From the NCBI RefSeq assembly GCF_014836945.1, contig NZ_JACSPX010000001.1:735717-799716 (forward strand): a DNA stretch of 64,000 nucleotides. Reading direction: 5' to 3'. Shown piece after piece: positions 43,680 to 50,982 of the stretch (the first letter of the stretch is position 1; every line of letters begins with the position of its first letter). Both the position numbers and the translations under genes were made by a program. The stretch comes from Microbacterium commune. Lineage in GTDB: Bacteria > Actinomycetota > Actinomycetes > Actinomycetales > Microbacteriaceae. A model generated the notes under the pieces. The model saw nothing but the letters and a program-made list of their open reading frames with translations. It had not been told where the DNA came from and did not search any database.

Positions 43680-44804
43680 TCAGTCGCGGGCGAGGCGACG
43701 CAGAGACTCGCGGTCGGGTTTGCCGGATGCCAGCGTCGGAACCCGCTCGGCGCGCAGCTGCGCCGGCCGGGCATGCCGGCCGATCTCGGCTTCGACGCGC
43801 GCGCGGGCGGCCTCGAGCAGCTGCTCTCCGTGGGGCACGTCGGCGAAGATGACGGATGCCTCGCCCCAGCGCTCATCGGGCACGCCGACCACGACCGCCT
43901 GCTCCAGCCCCGGGATGCCGCGCACGACCCGCTCCACCCGGTCGAGCGACACGTTGATGCCGCCCGACACGATCACGTTGTCGATCCGGCCGGTGACGGC
44001 GAGACGACCTGCGGACGTGATGGTGCCGGCGTCGCCGGTGCGGTACCAGCGCACGCCATCGGAGCCGGGCACGAACACCTGGGCCGTGCGCTCGTCGTCT
44101 CCGAGGTACCCGTCGGCGAGCATCGGTCCGCTGATGCGCACCTCTCCGTCGACCTCCGCGAGCCCGACGCCGTCGAGCGGTCGTCCGTCGTAGACGCACC
44201 CGCCGGCCGTCTCGCTGGAGCCGTAGGTGCGCACGATCCGCGCCCCCACGGCGTCGGCGCGAACGCGCAGCCGCTCGGGCAGCGCCTGTCCGCCGACGAG
44301 GATCGCTCGGTACGACTCGAGCGCGGCGCGCACGCCCGGCTGCTCGTCCGCTGCGTCCAGCAGAGTCGCAAGCTGCGCCGGCACGAACGAGGTGAACCGG
44401 TCGACGCCGTCACGCAGCGTCGCGGTCGCGCGCACGAAGGCATCGGGGGTGAAACGGCCCTCGAGCAGCACCGGGTCGATGCCCGCGAGCAGCGAGCGTC
44501 CGAGCACCTGCACGCCGGCGATGTACGCGGCGGGCAGGGCGAGCATCCACTGCCCCGACCCGATCCGCGCGGCGGTCGCCGCGGCACTCGCCCGCAGCGC
44601 GGCGGCACTGAGCACGACGCGCTTGGGGATGCCGCTGGACCCGGAGGTGGCGATGACCACCGCGGTTCCCTCGGGCACCACATCCTCCGCCGAGGGCTCG
44701 AAGCCGAGCGCCAGGGGGCCCGCTCCGTCGAGCGCGGCCGGCAGGGCATCCCGCACCGCGCCAGCATCCGCGCCGTCGACGGTTCGCAGACTCACCTCGG
44801 CCAC
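43680..44804 (-). CDS. menE: o-succinylbenzoate-CoA ligase
   Basis: An AMP-forming ligase of about 374 residues that activates o-succinylbenzoate with CoA in menaquinone synthesis. Motifs present are the P-loop TSGSSGIPKRVV, YGSSETAGGC, the adenylate-binding YRTGDAG and the C-terminal Lys in ASGKPDRES. It lies 4 nt downstream of menB. A GTG at 44804 is the likely start (coupled to menB), though another GTG a few codons in cannot be excluded. It is short for the family, with a reduced N terminus, which is common for actinobacterial MenE. Confidence 0.88.
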   Translation of the reverse strand: MAEVSLRTVDGADAGAVRDALPAALDGAGPLALGFEPSAEDVVPEGTAVVIATSGSSGIPKRVVLSAAALRASAAATAARIGSGQWMLALPAAYIAGVQVLGRSLLAGIDPVLLEGRFTPDAFVRATATLRDGVDRFTSFVPAQLATLLDAADEQPGVRAALESYRAILVGGQALPERLRVRADAVGARIVRTYGSSETAGGCVYDGRPLDGVGLAEVDGEVRISGPMLADGYLGDDERTAQVFVPGSDGVRWYRTGDAGTITSAGRLAVTGRIDNVIVSGGINVSLDRVERVVRGIPGLEQAVVVGVPDERWGEASVIFADVPHGEQLLEAARARVEAEIGRHARPAQLRAERVPTLASGKPDRESLRRLARD

Positions 44805-44808
44805 GGGC

Positions 44809-45720
44809 TCAGAAGTGGTACGGGAAGGGCGACCAGTCCGGGTCGCGCTTCTGCAGGAACGAGTCACGTCCCTCGACGGCCTCGTCGGTGCCGTAGGCGA
44901 GCCGCGTGGCCTCCCCGGCGAACACCTGCTGGCCGACGAGCCCGTCGTCGACGGCGTTGAAGGCGAACTTCAGCATCCGGATCGCGGTGGGCGACTTGGT
45001 CAGCACCGTGCGCGCCATCTTCAGCGCCTCCCGCTCGAGCTCGGCGTGCGGCACGACGCGGTTGACCGCGCCCATCTCGTAGGCGCGCTGCGCCGAGTAC
45101 TCCTCGGCGAGGAAGAACACCTCTCGGGCGATCTTCTGCCCGGTCTGTCGTGCCATGTACGCCGAGCCGTAACCGGCGTCGAAGCTGCCGACGTCGGCAT
45201 CCGTCTGCTTGAACCTGCCGTGCTCGGCGCTGGCGATCGTCAGATCGCACACCACGTGCAGCGAGTGTCCGCCGCCCGCCGCCCAGCCCGGCACGACGGC
45301 GATGACCACCTTCGGCATGAACCGGATCAGCCGCTGCACCTCGAGAATGTGCAGCCGACCGGCGCGCGCGGTGTCGTGCACCGTCGCCTCGTCGTCGGAG
45401 TACTTGTAGCCGTCGCGACCGCGGATGCGCTGGTCGCCGCCCGAGCAGAACGCCCAGCCGCCGTCCTTCGGGCTCGGGCCGTTGCCGGTGAGCAGCACGG
45501 CGCCGATCCGCGGATCCTGCCGCGCGATGTCGAGGGCCCGGTAGAGCTCGTCGACCGTGTGCGGGCGGAACGCGTTGCGCACCTCGGGCCGGTCGAACGC
45601 GATGCGGGCGACGCCCCCGTCGAGCGACACGTGCGCGGTGATGTCGGTGTAGTCCTCGGCGCCGGGGGCGAGCTGCCACTCGGACGGGTCGAAGATGTCG
45701 GAGACGAAGTCGGCGGTCAC
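44809..45720 (-). CDS. menB: 1,4-dihydroxy-2-naphthoyl-CoA synthase
   Basis: A crotonase-fold enzyme of about 303 residues that closes the naphthoquinone ring in menaquinone synthesis. Recognised by SGGDQRIRGRDGYKY, VPGWAAGGGHSLHVVCDL, TDADVGSFDAGYGSAYMAR and the C-terminal DPDWSPFPYHF. The GTG at 45720 is chosen because TAGGCT ends 7 nt upstream (leaderless); the frame extends to a GTG at 45738. It is coupled to menE and divergent from the cyclophilin gene. Confidence 0.95.
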   Translation of the reverse strand: MTADFVSDIFDPSEWQLAPGAEDYTDITAHVSLDGGVARIAFDRPEVRNAFRPHTVDELYRALDIARQDPRIGAVLLTGNGPSPKDGGWAFCSGGDQRIRGRDGYKYSDDEATVHDTARAGRLHILEVQRLIRFMPKVVIAVVPGWAAGGGHSLHVVCDLTIASAEHGRFKQTDADVGSFDAGYGSAYMARQTGQKIAREVFFLAEEYSAQRAYEMGAVNRVVPHAELEREALKMARTVLTKSPTAIRMLKFAFNAVDDGLVGQQVFAGEATRLAYGTDEAVEGRDSFLQKRDPDWSPFPYHF

Positions 45721-45790
45721 GGCTCTCAGCCTAATCACCTGCGGGTCGGTGCGACCGGGTCGGTGCGACCGGGTCGCGTACGATCGTGGC

Positions 45791-46489
45791 GTGCGCCTGA
45801 CAACTCACCTCCGCCGTTCCGTGCTCGCTCTCACCGCCGCTGCGGCGCTCGCCCTGACGGGCTGCGCGTCGAACCCGGATGCCGGCGAGCCGGGCTCATC
45901 GAACCCCGCGCCGTCGTCGACGGCGACCGAGGCATCCGGAACCTGCTCCTACCCGGAAGACGGCCGCCCGGCGTCGCCCGCGGTCGACGCGCCCGCTGCC
46001 GAGCCGTCCGAGACCGCCGAGGTGCCGGTCACGGTGGCGACCGGCGTCGGCGAGCTGAAGATGACGCTCGACGCCGCGAAGACGCCGTGCACCGTGAACA
46101 GCTTCCTCTCGCTCGCCGAGCAGGGCTACTTCGACGGCACCACCTGCCACCGCCTGACCACCGAGGGCATCTTCGTGCTGCAGTGCGGCGACCCGAGCGC
46201 CACGGGGACGGGCGGCCCCGGCTACTCGTTCGCCGACGAGCTGGACGGATCGGAGACGTACGAGGCCGGTACGCTCGCGATGGCGAACGCCGGGCCGGAT
46301 ACGAACGGCTCGCAGTTCTTCGTCGTCTACGCCGACAGCCAGCTTCCGCCGAGCTACACCGTGTTCGGCCACCTCGACGAGGCGTCCACCGCGGTCGTGG
46401 CCGACGTCGCCGCCGCTGGAACCGAGACCGGTGGCCCCGACGGAGCCCCGAAGACCCCGGTCATGATCGAGAGCGTCACGAAGGGCTGA
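45791..46489 (+). CDS. cyclophilin-type peptidyl-prolyl isomerase lipoprotein
   Basis: A 232-residue exported foldase. The signal peptide ends in lipobox ALTGC, a Ser/Thr/Pro linker follows, and the C-terminal cyclophilin domain shows YFDGTTCHRLTTEGIFVLQC and AMANAGPDTNGSQFFVVYAD. The usual active-site Arg is in CHRL. The GTG at 45791 has TACGAT ending 6 nt upstream (leaderless). It likely helps fold secreted proteins. Confidence 0.88.
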   Translation: MRLTTHLRRSVLALTAAAALALTGCASNPDAGEPGSSNPAPSSTATEASGTCSYPEDGRPASPAVDAPAAEPSETAEVPVTVATGVGELKMTLDAAKTPCTVNSFLSLAEQGYFDGTTCHRLTTEGIFVLQCGDPSATGTGGPGYSFADELDGSETYEAGTLAMANAGPDTNGSQFFVVYADSQLPPSYTVFGHLDEASTAVVADVAAAGTETGGPDGAPKTPVMIESVTKG

Positions 46490-46538
46490 CGCCGCGCGCC
46501 GCGGCGCCGTCTTCTGCGCCGAGACCCCTACTTCGCGG

Positions 46539-46578
46539 CGAGACCCCCACCTCGGAACGTCCGCAGGTGGGGGTCTCG
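46539..46578. repeat. palindrome between converging genes
   Basis: 14-bp perfect arms (CGAGACCCCCACCT and complement) with a 12-nt spacer, followed by another partial GGGGGTCTCGGCG copy. It lies between the ends of the cyclophilin gene and the DUF/PadR-linked membrane gene. The rest of this 196-bp gap is G+C-rich without a gene. Confidence 0.85.
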
Positions 46579-46685
46579 GCGTTATCTGGGGGTCTCGGCG
46601 CTCGGCGGCGGGAGCTCGGCGGTGGGAGGGCGGCCCGGGGCTCGCCGGCGCTCGCCGGCGCTCGCCGCGGGAGGGCGGCCGCGGA

Positions 46686-47642
46686 TCAGCGGGCCAGGCG
46701 GGCGCGAGCGGCCTTGCGCCAGCCGTCGATCATGTCGCCGACAGTGATGCCCACGATGCCGATGCCGGTGAGCACGGCGAGGACGATCACGGCGTCATCG
46801 CCCACCCCGTTGCTCAGGAACACCTCGTCGACGAAACGCCGGTTGTACAGCGTCCCGTTCATCAGCGCGGTCAGGCCGAGCACCATGACGACTGCCGCCA
46901 GGGCGGCGTTGATCCAGGCGAAGGTCATCGTCCAGCGCCCGCGAGCGAAGACCGCGACCGAGAGCACGGCCTCGGCGACGAGCAGCGCCAGCAGCGCGCC
47001 GATGCCCCACGGCCAGAGCCCAGGGTTCAGGATCGACAGCGGCTCATCGGCGGAGGCCGTCCAGCCGCGCAGCTGATCCCACACGAGCACCCCGGCGAAC
47101 AGCGCGAGCATGATCAGCGAGGCGATCAGATCGGCGTGCCCGGTGCCGTTCTGCGGATCTTCGGGCAGCTGATCGACGCTCCACCTGACGCCGGTGTCGG
47201 CGCCCGTCCGCTCGAGGATGAAGAAGACCAGCGTCGTCCAGAACGAGACGTGCACGATCACCGACAGGGCGACGACGATGGCCTCGCCGATGATCTCGCC
47301 GATGCCCGCGCCGGCCAGCGCCTGCGCGATCGCGACCCCGCCGACTGCGCAGGCCGGCACGATTGCGAGCAGGATCTTCAGCAGCCGCCACCAGGTCAGG
47401 TAGTACTTCGGCCCGATCAGATGCAGCGGCCGATCGGCGTATCCCGCGGCGAGCGCCGCGGGATCGCCCAGTTCGGTGAGCACGGCGTGCTCGGCATGCT
47501 CTAAAGCCTCGCCATTCGCGGTGCGGGCGTCGACGGCATCCGCGATCGAGGCGCGCAGCTCGTCGCCGACCTCCTTCTGCAGCCCGGCTGGGAGGCTCCG
47601 CACGGTGGCGGCGATGTACCGGTCGGTCAGTGTGGCGGTCAT
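46686..47642 (-). CDS. PadR-linked multi-pass membrane protein (permease-prefix domain)
   Basis: A 318-residue protein. The N-terminal 80 residues are helical and soluble (LTDRYIAATVRSLPAGLQKE, then EHAVLTELGDPAALAAGYAD), typical of the permease-prefix domain found beside PadR regulators. About six membrane helices follow. It begins one base after the padR stop, so the pair is coupled. Such pairs often control or include efflux or envelope functions; the exact role is unknown. Confidence 0.8.
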   Translation of the reverse strand: MTATLTDRYIAATVRSLPAGLQKEVGDELRASIADAVDARTANGEALEHAEHAVLTELGDPAALAAGYADRPLHLIGPKYYLTWWRLLKILLAIVPACAVGGVAIAQALAGAGIGEIIGEAIVVALSVIVHVSFWTTLVFFILERTGADTGVRWSVDQLPEDPQNGTGHADLIASLIMLALFAGVLVWDQLRGWTASADEPLSILNPGLWPWGIGALLALLVAEAVLSVAVFARGRWTMTFAWINAALAAVVMVLGLTALMNGTLYNRRFVDEVFLSNGVGDDAVIVLAVLTGIGIVGITVGDMIDGWRKAARARLAR

Positions 47643-47643
47643 G

Positions 47644-47979
47644 TCAGTTCTCCTGGTCGCGGAGCGCGGCGGTCGCGGCGGCGATGGCCGCGACCTCCTG
47701 AGTCAGTGTGGTCGCGAGGCGGACGCCCGCCTCGGAGGTGCGGTAGAACTTTCGGGGCCTCGCCTCGTCTGTGTTCCACTCGCTGTCGAGATAGCCCTGC
47801 TTCTCGAGTCGGCGCAGCAGCGGGTAGAGCGTGTTGGCATCGGTGGGGAAGCCGGCGGATGCCAGCTGCTCAAGCAGGCCGTACCCGTAACCCGGGGTGC
47901 GCAGCAGCTGCAGGCTGGCGAGCACGATGGTGCCTCGCCGCAGCTCCTGCAGATGGACGTCGAACTCGCTGTCGCTCAT
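47644..47979 (-). CDS. PadR-family transcriptional regulator
   Basis: A 111-residue PadR winged-helix repressor (LQELRRGTIVLASLQLLRTP, GYGLLEQLASAGFPTDANTL, PLLRRLEKQGYLDSEW). The ATG at 47979 lies 7 nt after a strong -10 box, so its message is leaderless. A palindrome inside the promoter suggests autorepression, with the coupled membrane gene as co-target. Confidence 0.92.
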   Translation of the reverse strand: MSDSEFDVHLQELRRGTIVLASLQLLRTPGYGYGLLEQLASAGFPTDANTLYPLLRRLEKQGYLDSEWNTDEARPRKFYRTSEAGVRLATTLTQEVAAIAAATAALRDQEN

Positions 47980-47986
47980 GCGAGAG

Positions 47987-48016
47987 ACTATATTGTGTGA
48001 CACACACCATTGTCAA
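47987..48016 (-). promoter_or_regulatory. padR promoter (TTGACA-18-TATAGT)
   Basis: Consensus -35 TTGACA (48011-48016) and -10 TATAGT (47987-47992) on the minus strand, 18-bp spacer, with the ATG 7 nt after the -10 box. This is the clearest sigma-70-type promoter in the window. Confidence 0.8.
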
Positions 48017-48019
48017 TGG
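47994..48019. promoter_or_regulatory. two adjacent palindromes, candidate PadR operator
   Basis: TGTGTGACACACA (47994-48006) fills the spacer and CCATTGTCAATGG (48007-48019) covers the -35 box. Both are palindromic around a single central base. Their position inside the padR promoter fits autoregulation. Confidence 0.55.
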
Positions 48020-48056
48020 CACATTGATGGTCACATCGCGACCGTAGTCTGGGGCG

Positions 48057-49075
48057 ATGAACACCTCGGTGCAGATCCGCCGCGTCGATCCGTTCCACAC
48101 CGTCGAGCACAATCTGTGGTGGCAGGCCTATGCCGAGGCCAAGCGCGCCGACATGGGCGAGAACGCGCTGATCTGGACCCTCGAAGAGAGCCGCGCCGAG
48201 ATGCAGCAGCGCTCCGAGACCACCGAGCGTCGCACCTACGTCGCCGTGCTCGACGGCGCGGTCGTGGGCGGCGGATCGCTCGCCCTGAGCCTGAAAGACA
48301 ACCTGCGCTCAGCCGCCCTCGGCGTGACCGTGCCGCTCGCCCATCGTCGACGGGGTGTCGGCTCCGCCCTGCTCGCGCACATCGAGGCCGAGGCGGCTGA
48401 CGCCGATCGCACGACCCTGCGCGCGGAGACGGAGTGGCCGGCATCCGAGCCCGACGACGGCGCCGGGCAGCCGGGAATCGAATTCGCGCGACGGCACGGA
48501 TACACGCTCGCCCTCAGCGACCTGCAGAACCGCCTCGAGCTGCCGGTCGATGACGCGATCATCGACGAGCTGCTCGAGGCGGCACCCGCCGAGCGGTACG
48601 CGATCCGCAGCTGGGTCGGTCCGGTGCCCGACGAGATCGTCGCCGAGTGGGCGGCTCTCGACGCCGTTCTCGACACCGAGGCGCCGACCGGCGAGCTCGA
48701 CATCGAGGCCGCATCAGCCGACGTCGCCGACTACCGCGCCGACGAGCAGATGCAGGCCATGCAGGGCCGCACATCGTTCGGAACGGTGGCTCTGACGGCG
48801 ACGGCCGGGTCGCCGCGTACACGCAGCTCGTCGTCTCGGGCGACGACGGCAACGCGTACCAGTGGGGCACTCTCGTGCGCCGCGAGGACCGCGGCCACCG
48901 TCTCGGCCTGCGCGTGAAGCTCGAGAACCTGCGGATGCTGCAGCGCCACTCCCCGGAGACGCCGCGCATCTACACCTACAACGCCGCGTCGAATGCGCAC
49001 ATGCTCGCCGTCAACACCCGCCTCGGCTTCCGGCCCACCGGTCGCCTCGGCGAGCTGCAGAAGAAGGCCGGCTGA
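48057..49075 (+). pseudogene. GNAT-type double acetyltransferase gene with a frameshift
   Basis: The N-terminal part (48057 to about 48795) encodes a GNAT domain with the acetyl-CoA loop VPLAHRRRGVGSALLAHIE. After TSFGTVAL the frame turns into low-complexity Arg/Thr/Ser. The +2 frame then carries the expected continuation (DGRVAAYTQLVVSGDDGNAY, then a second RREDRGHRLGLRVKLENLRM loop), ending at 49075. A single missing base near 48793 would join both parts into one protein of about 338 residues. TAGTCT ends 6 nt before the ATG. Either a true pseudogene or a sequencing error. Confidence 0.8.
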
Positions 49076-49082
49076 CCTCCGC

Positions 49083-49202
49083 TGCCGACACCCCCGGTTC
49101 CCGTCGACACCCCTACCTGCGGGCTTACGCATCCAGGGGTGTCGGCACGAGATGGGGGTGTGGGCGAGGTGGGGGGCGTGAGCACGAGATGGGGTGTCGA
49201 CG
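49083..49202. repeat. two interlocked 12-bp inverted repeats
   Basis: TGCCGACACCCC (49083-49094) pairs with 49136-49147, and CGTCGACACCCC (49102-49113) pairs with 49191-49202. Several further GGGGTG copies lie between. The set fills the gap before menC; its second arm ends 36 bp before the menC start. Confidence 0.75.
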
Positions 49203-49238
49203 AAGAGCCCGGGCCGGATGCGCGGGCATGATGGACGC

Positions 49239-50219
49239 ATGACGCCGCCCCTCGCCGACCTGCTCGCGACCGCCCGCGTGGTCGCCCTGCCGATGAACAC
49301 GCGCTTCCGCGGCGTCGACGTGCGCGAGGCGCTGCTGTTCGAGGGACCGCAGGGCTGGGCCGAGTTCTCGCCCTTCGTCGAGTACCCCGACGCCGAGGCC
49401 GCCACCTGGCTCGCTGCGGCGATCAACTTCGCCTGGCACGAGCAGCCCCGGGCGCTGCGTGAGCGCATCCCCGTCAACGCCACCGTGCCGGCCGTCGAGG
49501 CGGCGCGCGTGCCCGAGGTGCTCGCCCGATTCGACGGATGCCGCACCGCCAAGGTCAAGGTGGCCGAGCGCGGCCAGGCGCTGGCCGACGACATCGCCCG
49601 CGTGCGCGCCGTACGCGCGCAGGTGGGGCCTGAAGGGCGGATCCGCGTCGACGCGAACGCCGGCTGGAACGTCGACGAGGCCGAGCACGCCATCCACGCT
49701 CTCGCCGAGTTCGATCTCGAGTACGCCGAGCAGCCCTGCGCGTCGGTCGACGAGCTCGCGGAGCTGCGCCGTCGGGTGAAGCACATGGGCATCCCGATCG
49801 CCGCCGACGAGAGCATCCGCAAGGCCGATGATCCGCTGGCGGTCGCCCGCGCCGGCGCCGCGGATCTCGTCGTCATCAAGGCGCAGCCGCTCGGCGGCAT
49901 CCGGCGAGCGCTCGACATCGTCGCGCAGGCAGGGCTGCCGGCGGTCGTCTCGAGCGCGCTCGACACCGCAGTGGGGCTGTCGCAGGGGGCGGCGCTCGCG
50001 GCATCCCTCCCCTCTCTCGAGTTCGACTGCGGGCTGGGCACCGCCTCGCTCTTCACCGACGACGTCGCCGACGCCCGCCCGGTGGGCGGCTCGGTGTCTG
50101 CGGCGCGGGTGATTCCGGATGCCGGTGCACTGGCACGCCTGGAGGCACCGGCTGAGCGGCGCGACTGGTGGCTGGCGCGTCTCGAGCGCTGCCACGCGCT
50201 GCTGGATGCCCGAGGCTGA
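49239..50219 (+). CDS. menC: o-succinylbenzoate synthase
   Basis: A 326-residue enolase-superfamily enzyme that dehydrates SHCHC to o-succinylbenzoate. Catalytic and metal residues are visible: Lys pair in CRTAKVKVAE, Asp in RVDANAGWN, Glu in YAEQPC, Asp in IAADESI and Lys in VVIKAQPLGG. The ATG at 49239 has CATGAT ending 6 nt upstream. It is not in the menB-menE operon but lies 3.5 kb away on the other strand; menD and menF are not in the window. Confidence 0.9.
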   Translation: MTPPLADLLATARVVALPMNTRFRGVDVREALLFEGPQGWAEFSPFVEYPDAEAATWLAAAINFAWHEQPRALRERIPVNATVPAVEAARVPEVLARFDGCRTAKVKVAERGQALADDIARVRAVRAQVGPEGRIRVDANAGWNVDEAEHAIHALAEFDLEYAEQPCASVDELAELRRRVKHMGIPIAADESIRKADDPLAVARAGAADLVVIKAQPLGGIRRALDIVAQAGLPAVVSSALDTAVGLSQGAALAASLPSLEFDCGLGTASLFTDDVADARPVGGSVSAARVIPDAGALARLEAPAERRDWWLARLERCHALLDARG

Positions 50220-50246
50220 GGCCGTCGACCAGAACCGGCGACCAGA

Positions 50247-50264
50247 GCAGGCGAATAGGCCTGC
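50247..50264. terminator. small hairpin between menC and the TetR gene
   Basis: GCAGGC/GCCTGC arms with a 6-nt loop sit in the 47-bp gap between the two converging genes. Short and without a T run; a weak candidate. Confidence 0.4.
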
Positions 50265-50266
50265 GT

Positions 50267-50878
50267 CTAGAGGCGGATCAGCTCGACTATGCGGCCGAGG
50301 GCCTCGCTGCCCGTGCGGCGTAGTCGATCCGAATCCTCGCCGCTCATCGCGCCGCGCACGATCATCCCCTCCCACACGATCATCAGCAGCCGGGCCGCCT
50401 CCTCCGCGCCGATGCGCAGAGTGATCTGCCCCGTGTCGACGATCTCCTGAATGATGGCGGCGATACTGCCCACCATCTCGTCCTCCTGTGCGAGGTACGC
50501 GGCGCCGAATCCCGGATCCCGCAGCGCACGGATGCGGATCTCGCTCATCATCATCACGCCGACGCGGTCATCGGCGCCGGAGTCCATGATCTGCTGCACG
50601 AGGTCGGCCGGGTCGCAGTCGTCGATGGCGTTCTGGCCGACGAGGGCCGAGACCCGCTCGCGGACGGCCTGCAGGCGCGCTTCGCCGACCGACGCGGCGA
50701 GCTCGAGGAACAGGGCGTCCTTCGACTCGAAGTTCGAGTAGAACGCACCGCGGGTGAATCCGGCCCGCTCGCAGACGGCCTCGACGGTGGCGCCCTCCAG
50801 GCCCATTTCGGCGAACACCTGCGCAGCCGCCTCGAGCAGGCGCGCGCGGGTGTTCTCACGGCTGCGCGTCGTCGACAT
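50267..50878 (-). CDS. TetR-family repressor of the MMPL-YhgE unit
   Basis: A 203-residue TetR regulator: N-terminal helix-turn-helix (NTRARLLEAAAQVFAEMG, ATVEAVCERAGFTRGAFYSN), then a helical ligand-binding domain. The ATG at 50878 has AAGGAGGAG upstream; an earlier ATG at 50893 is less well placed. It is divergent from the MMPL transporter gene, with a double operator between them. Confidence 0.9.
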   Translation of the reverse strand: MSTTRSRENTRARLLEAAAQVFAEMGLEGATVEAVCERAGFTRGAFYSNFESKDALFLELAASVGEARLQAVRERVSALVGQNAIDDCDPADLVQQIMDSGADDRVGVMMMSEIRIRALRDPGFGAAYLAQEDEMVGSIAAIIQEIVDTGQITLRIGAEEAARLLMIVWEGMIVRGAMSGEDSDRLRRTGSEALGRIVELIRL

Positions 50879-50931
50879 CGGCTCCTCCTTCACATCGGGT
50901 GCACAGCATCCGGCATCCCGATGCCCTTACG

Positions 50932-50962
50932 ATACATCTACGTATTCAATACAGACATGTAT
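50932..50962. promoter_or_regulatory. tandem TetR operator
   Basis: Two copies of ATAC-N6-GTAT (ATACATCTACGTAT at 50932-50945 and ATACAGACATGTAT at 50949-50962) are spaced 17 bp centre to centre. Outer CGATACAT/ATGTATCG arms add a longer symmetry. The A/T-rich block contrasts with its surroundings and lies between the divergent genes, so it likely controls both. Confidence 0.7.
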
Positions 50963-50982
50963 CGAGATTCTGCGGAGGCCGC

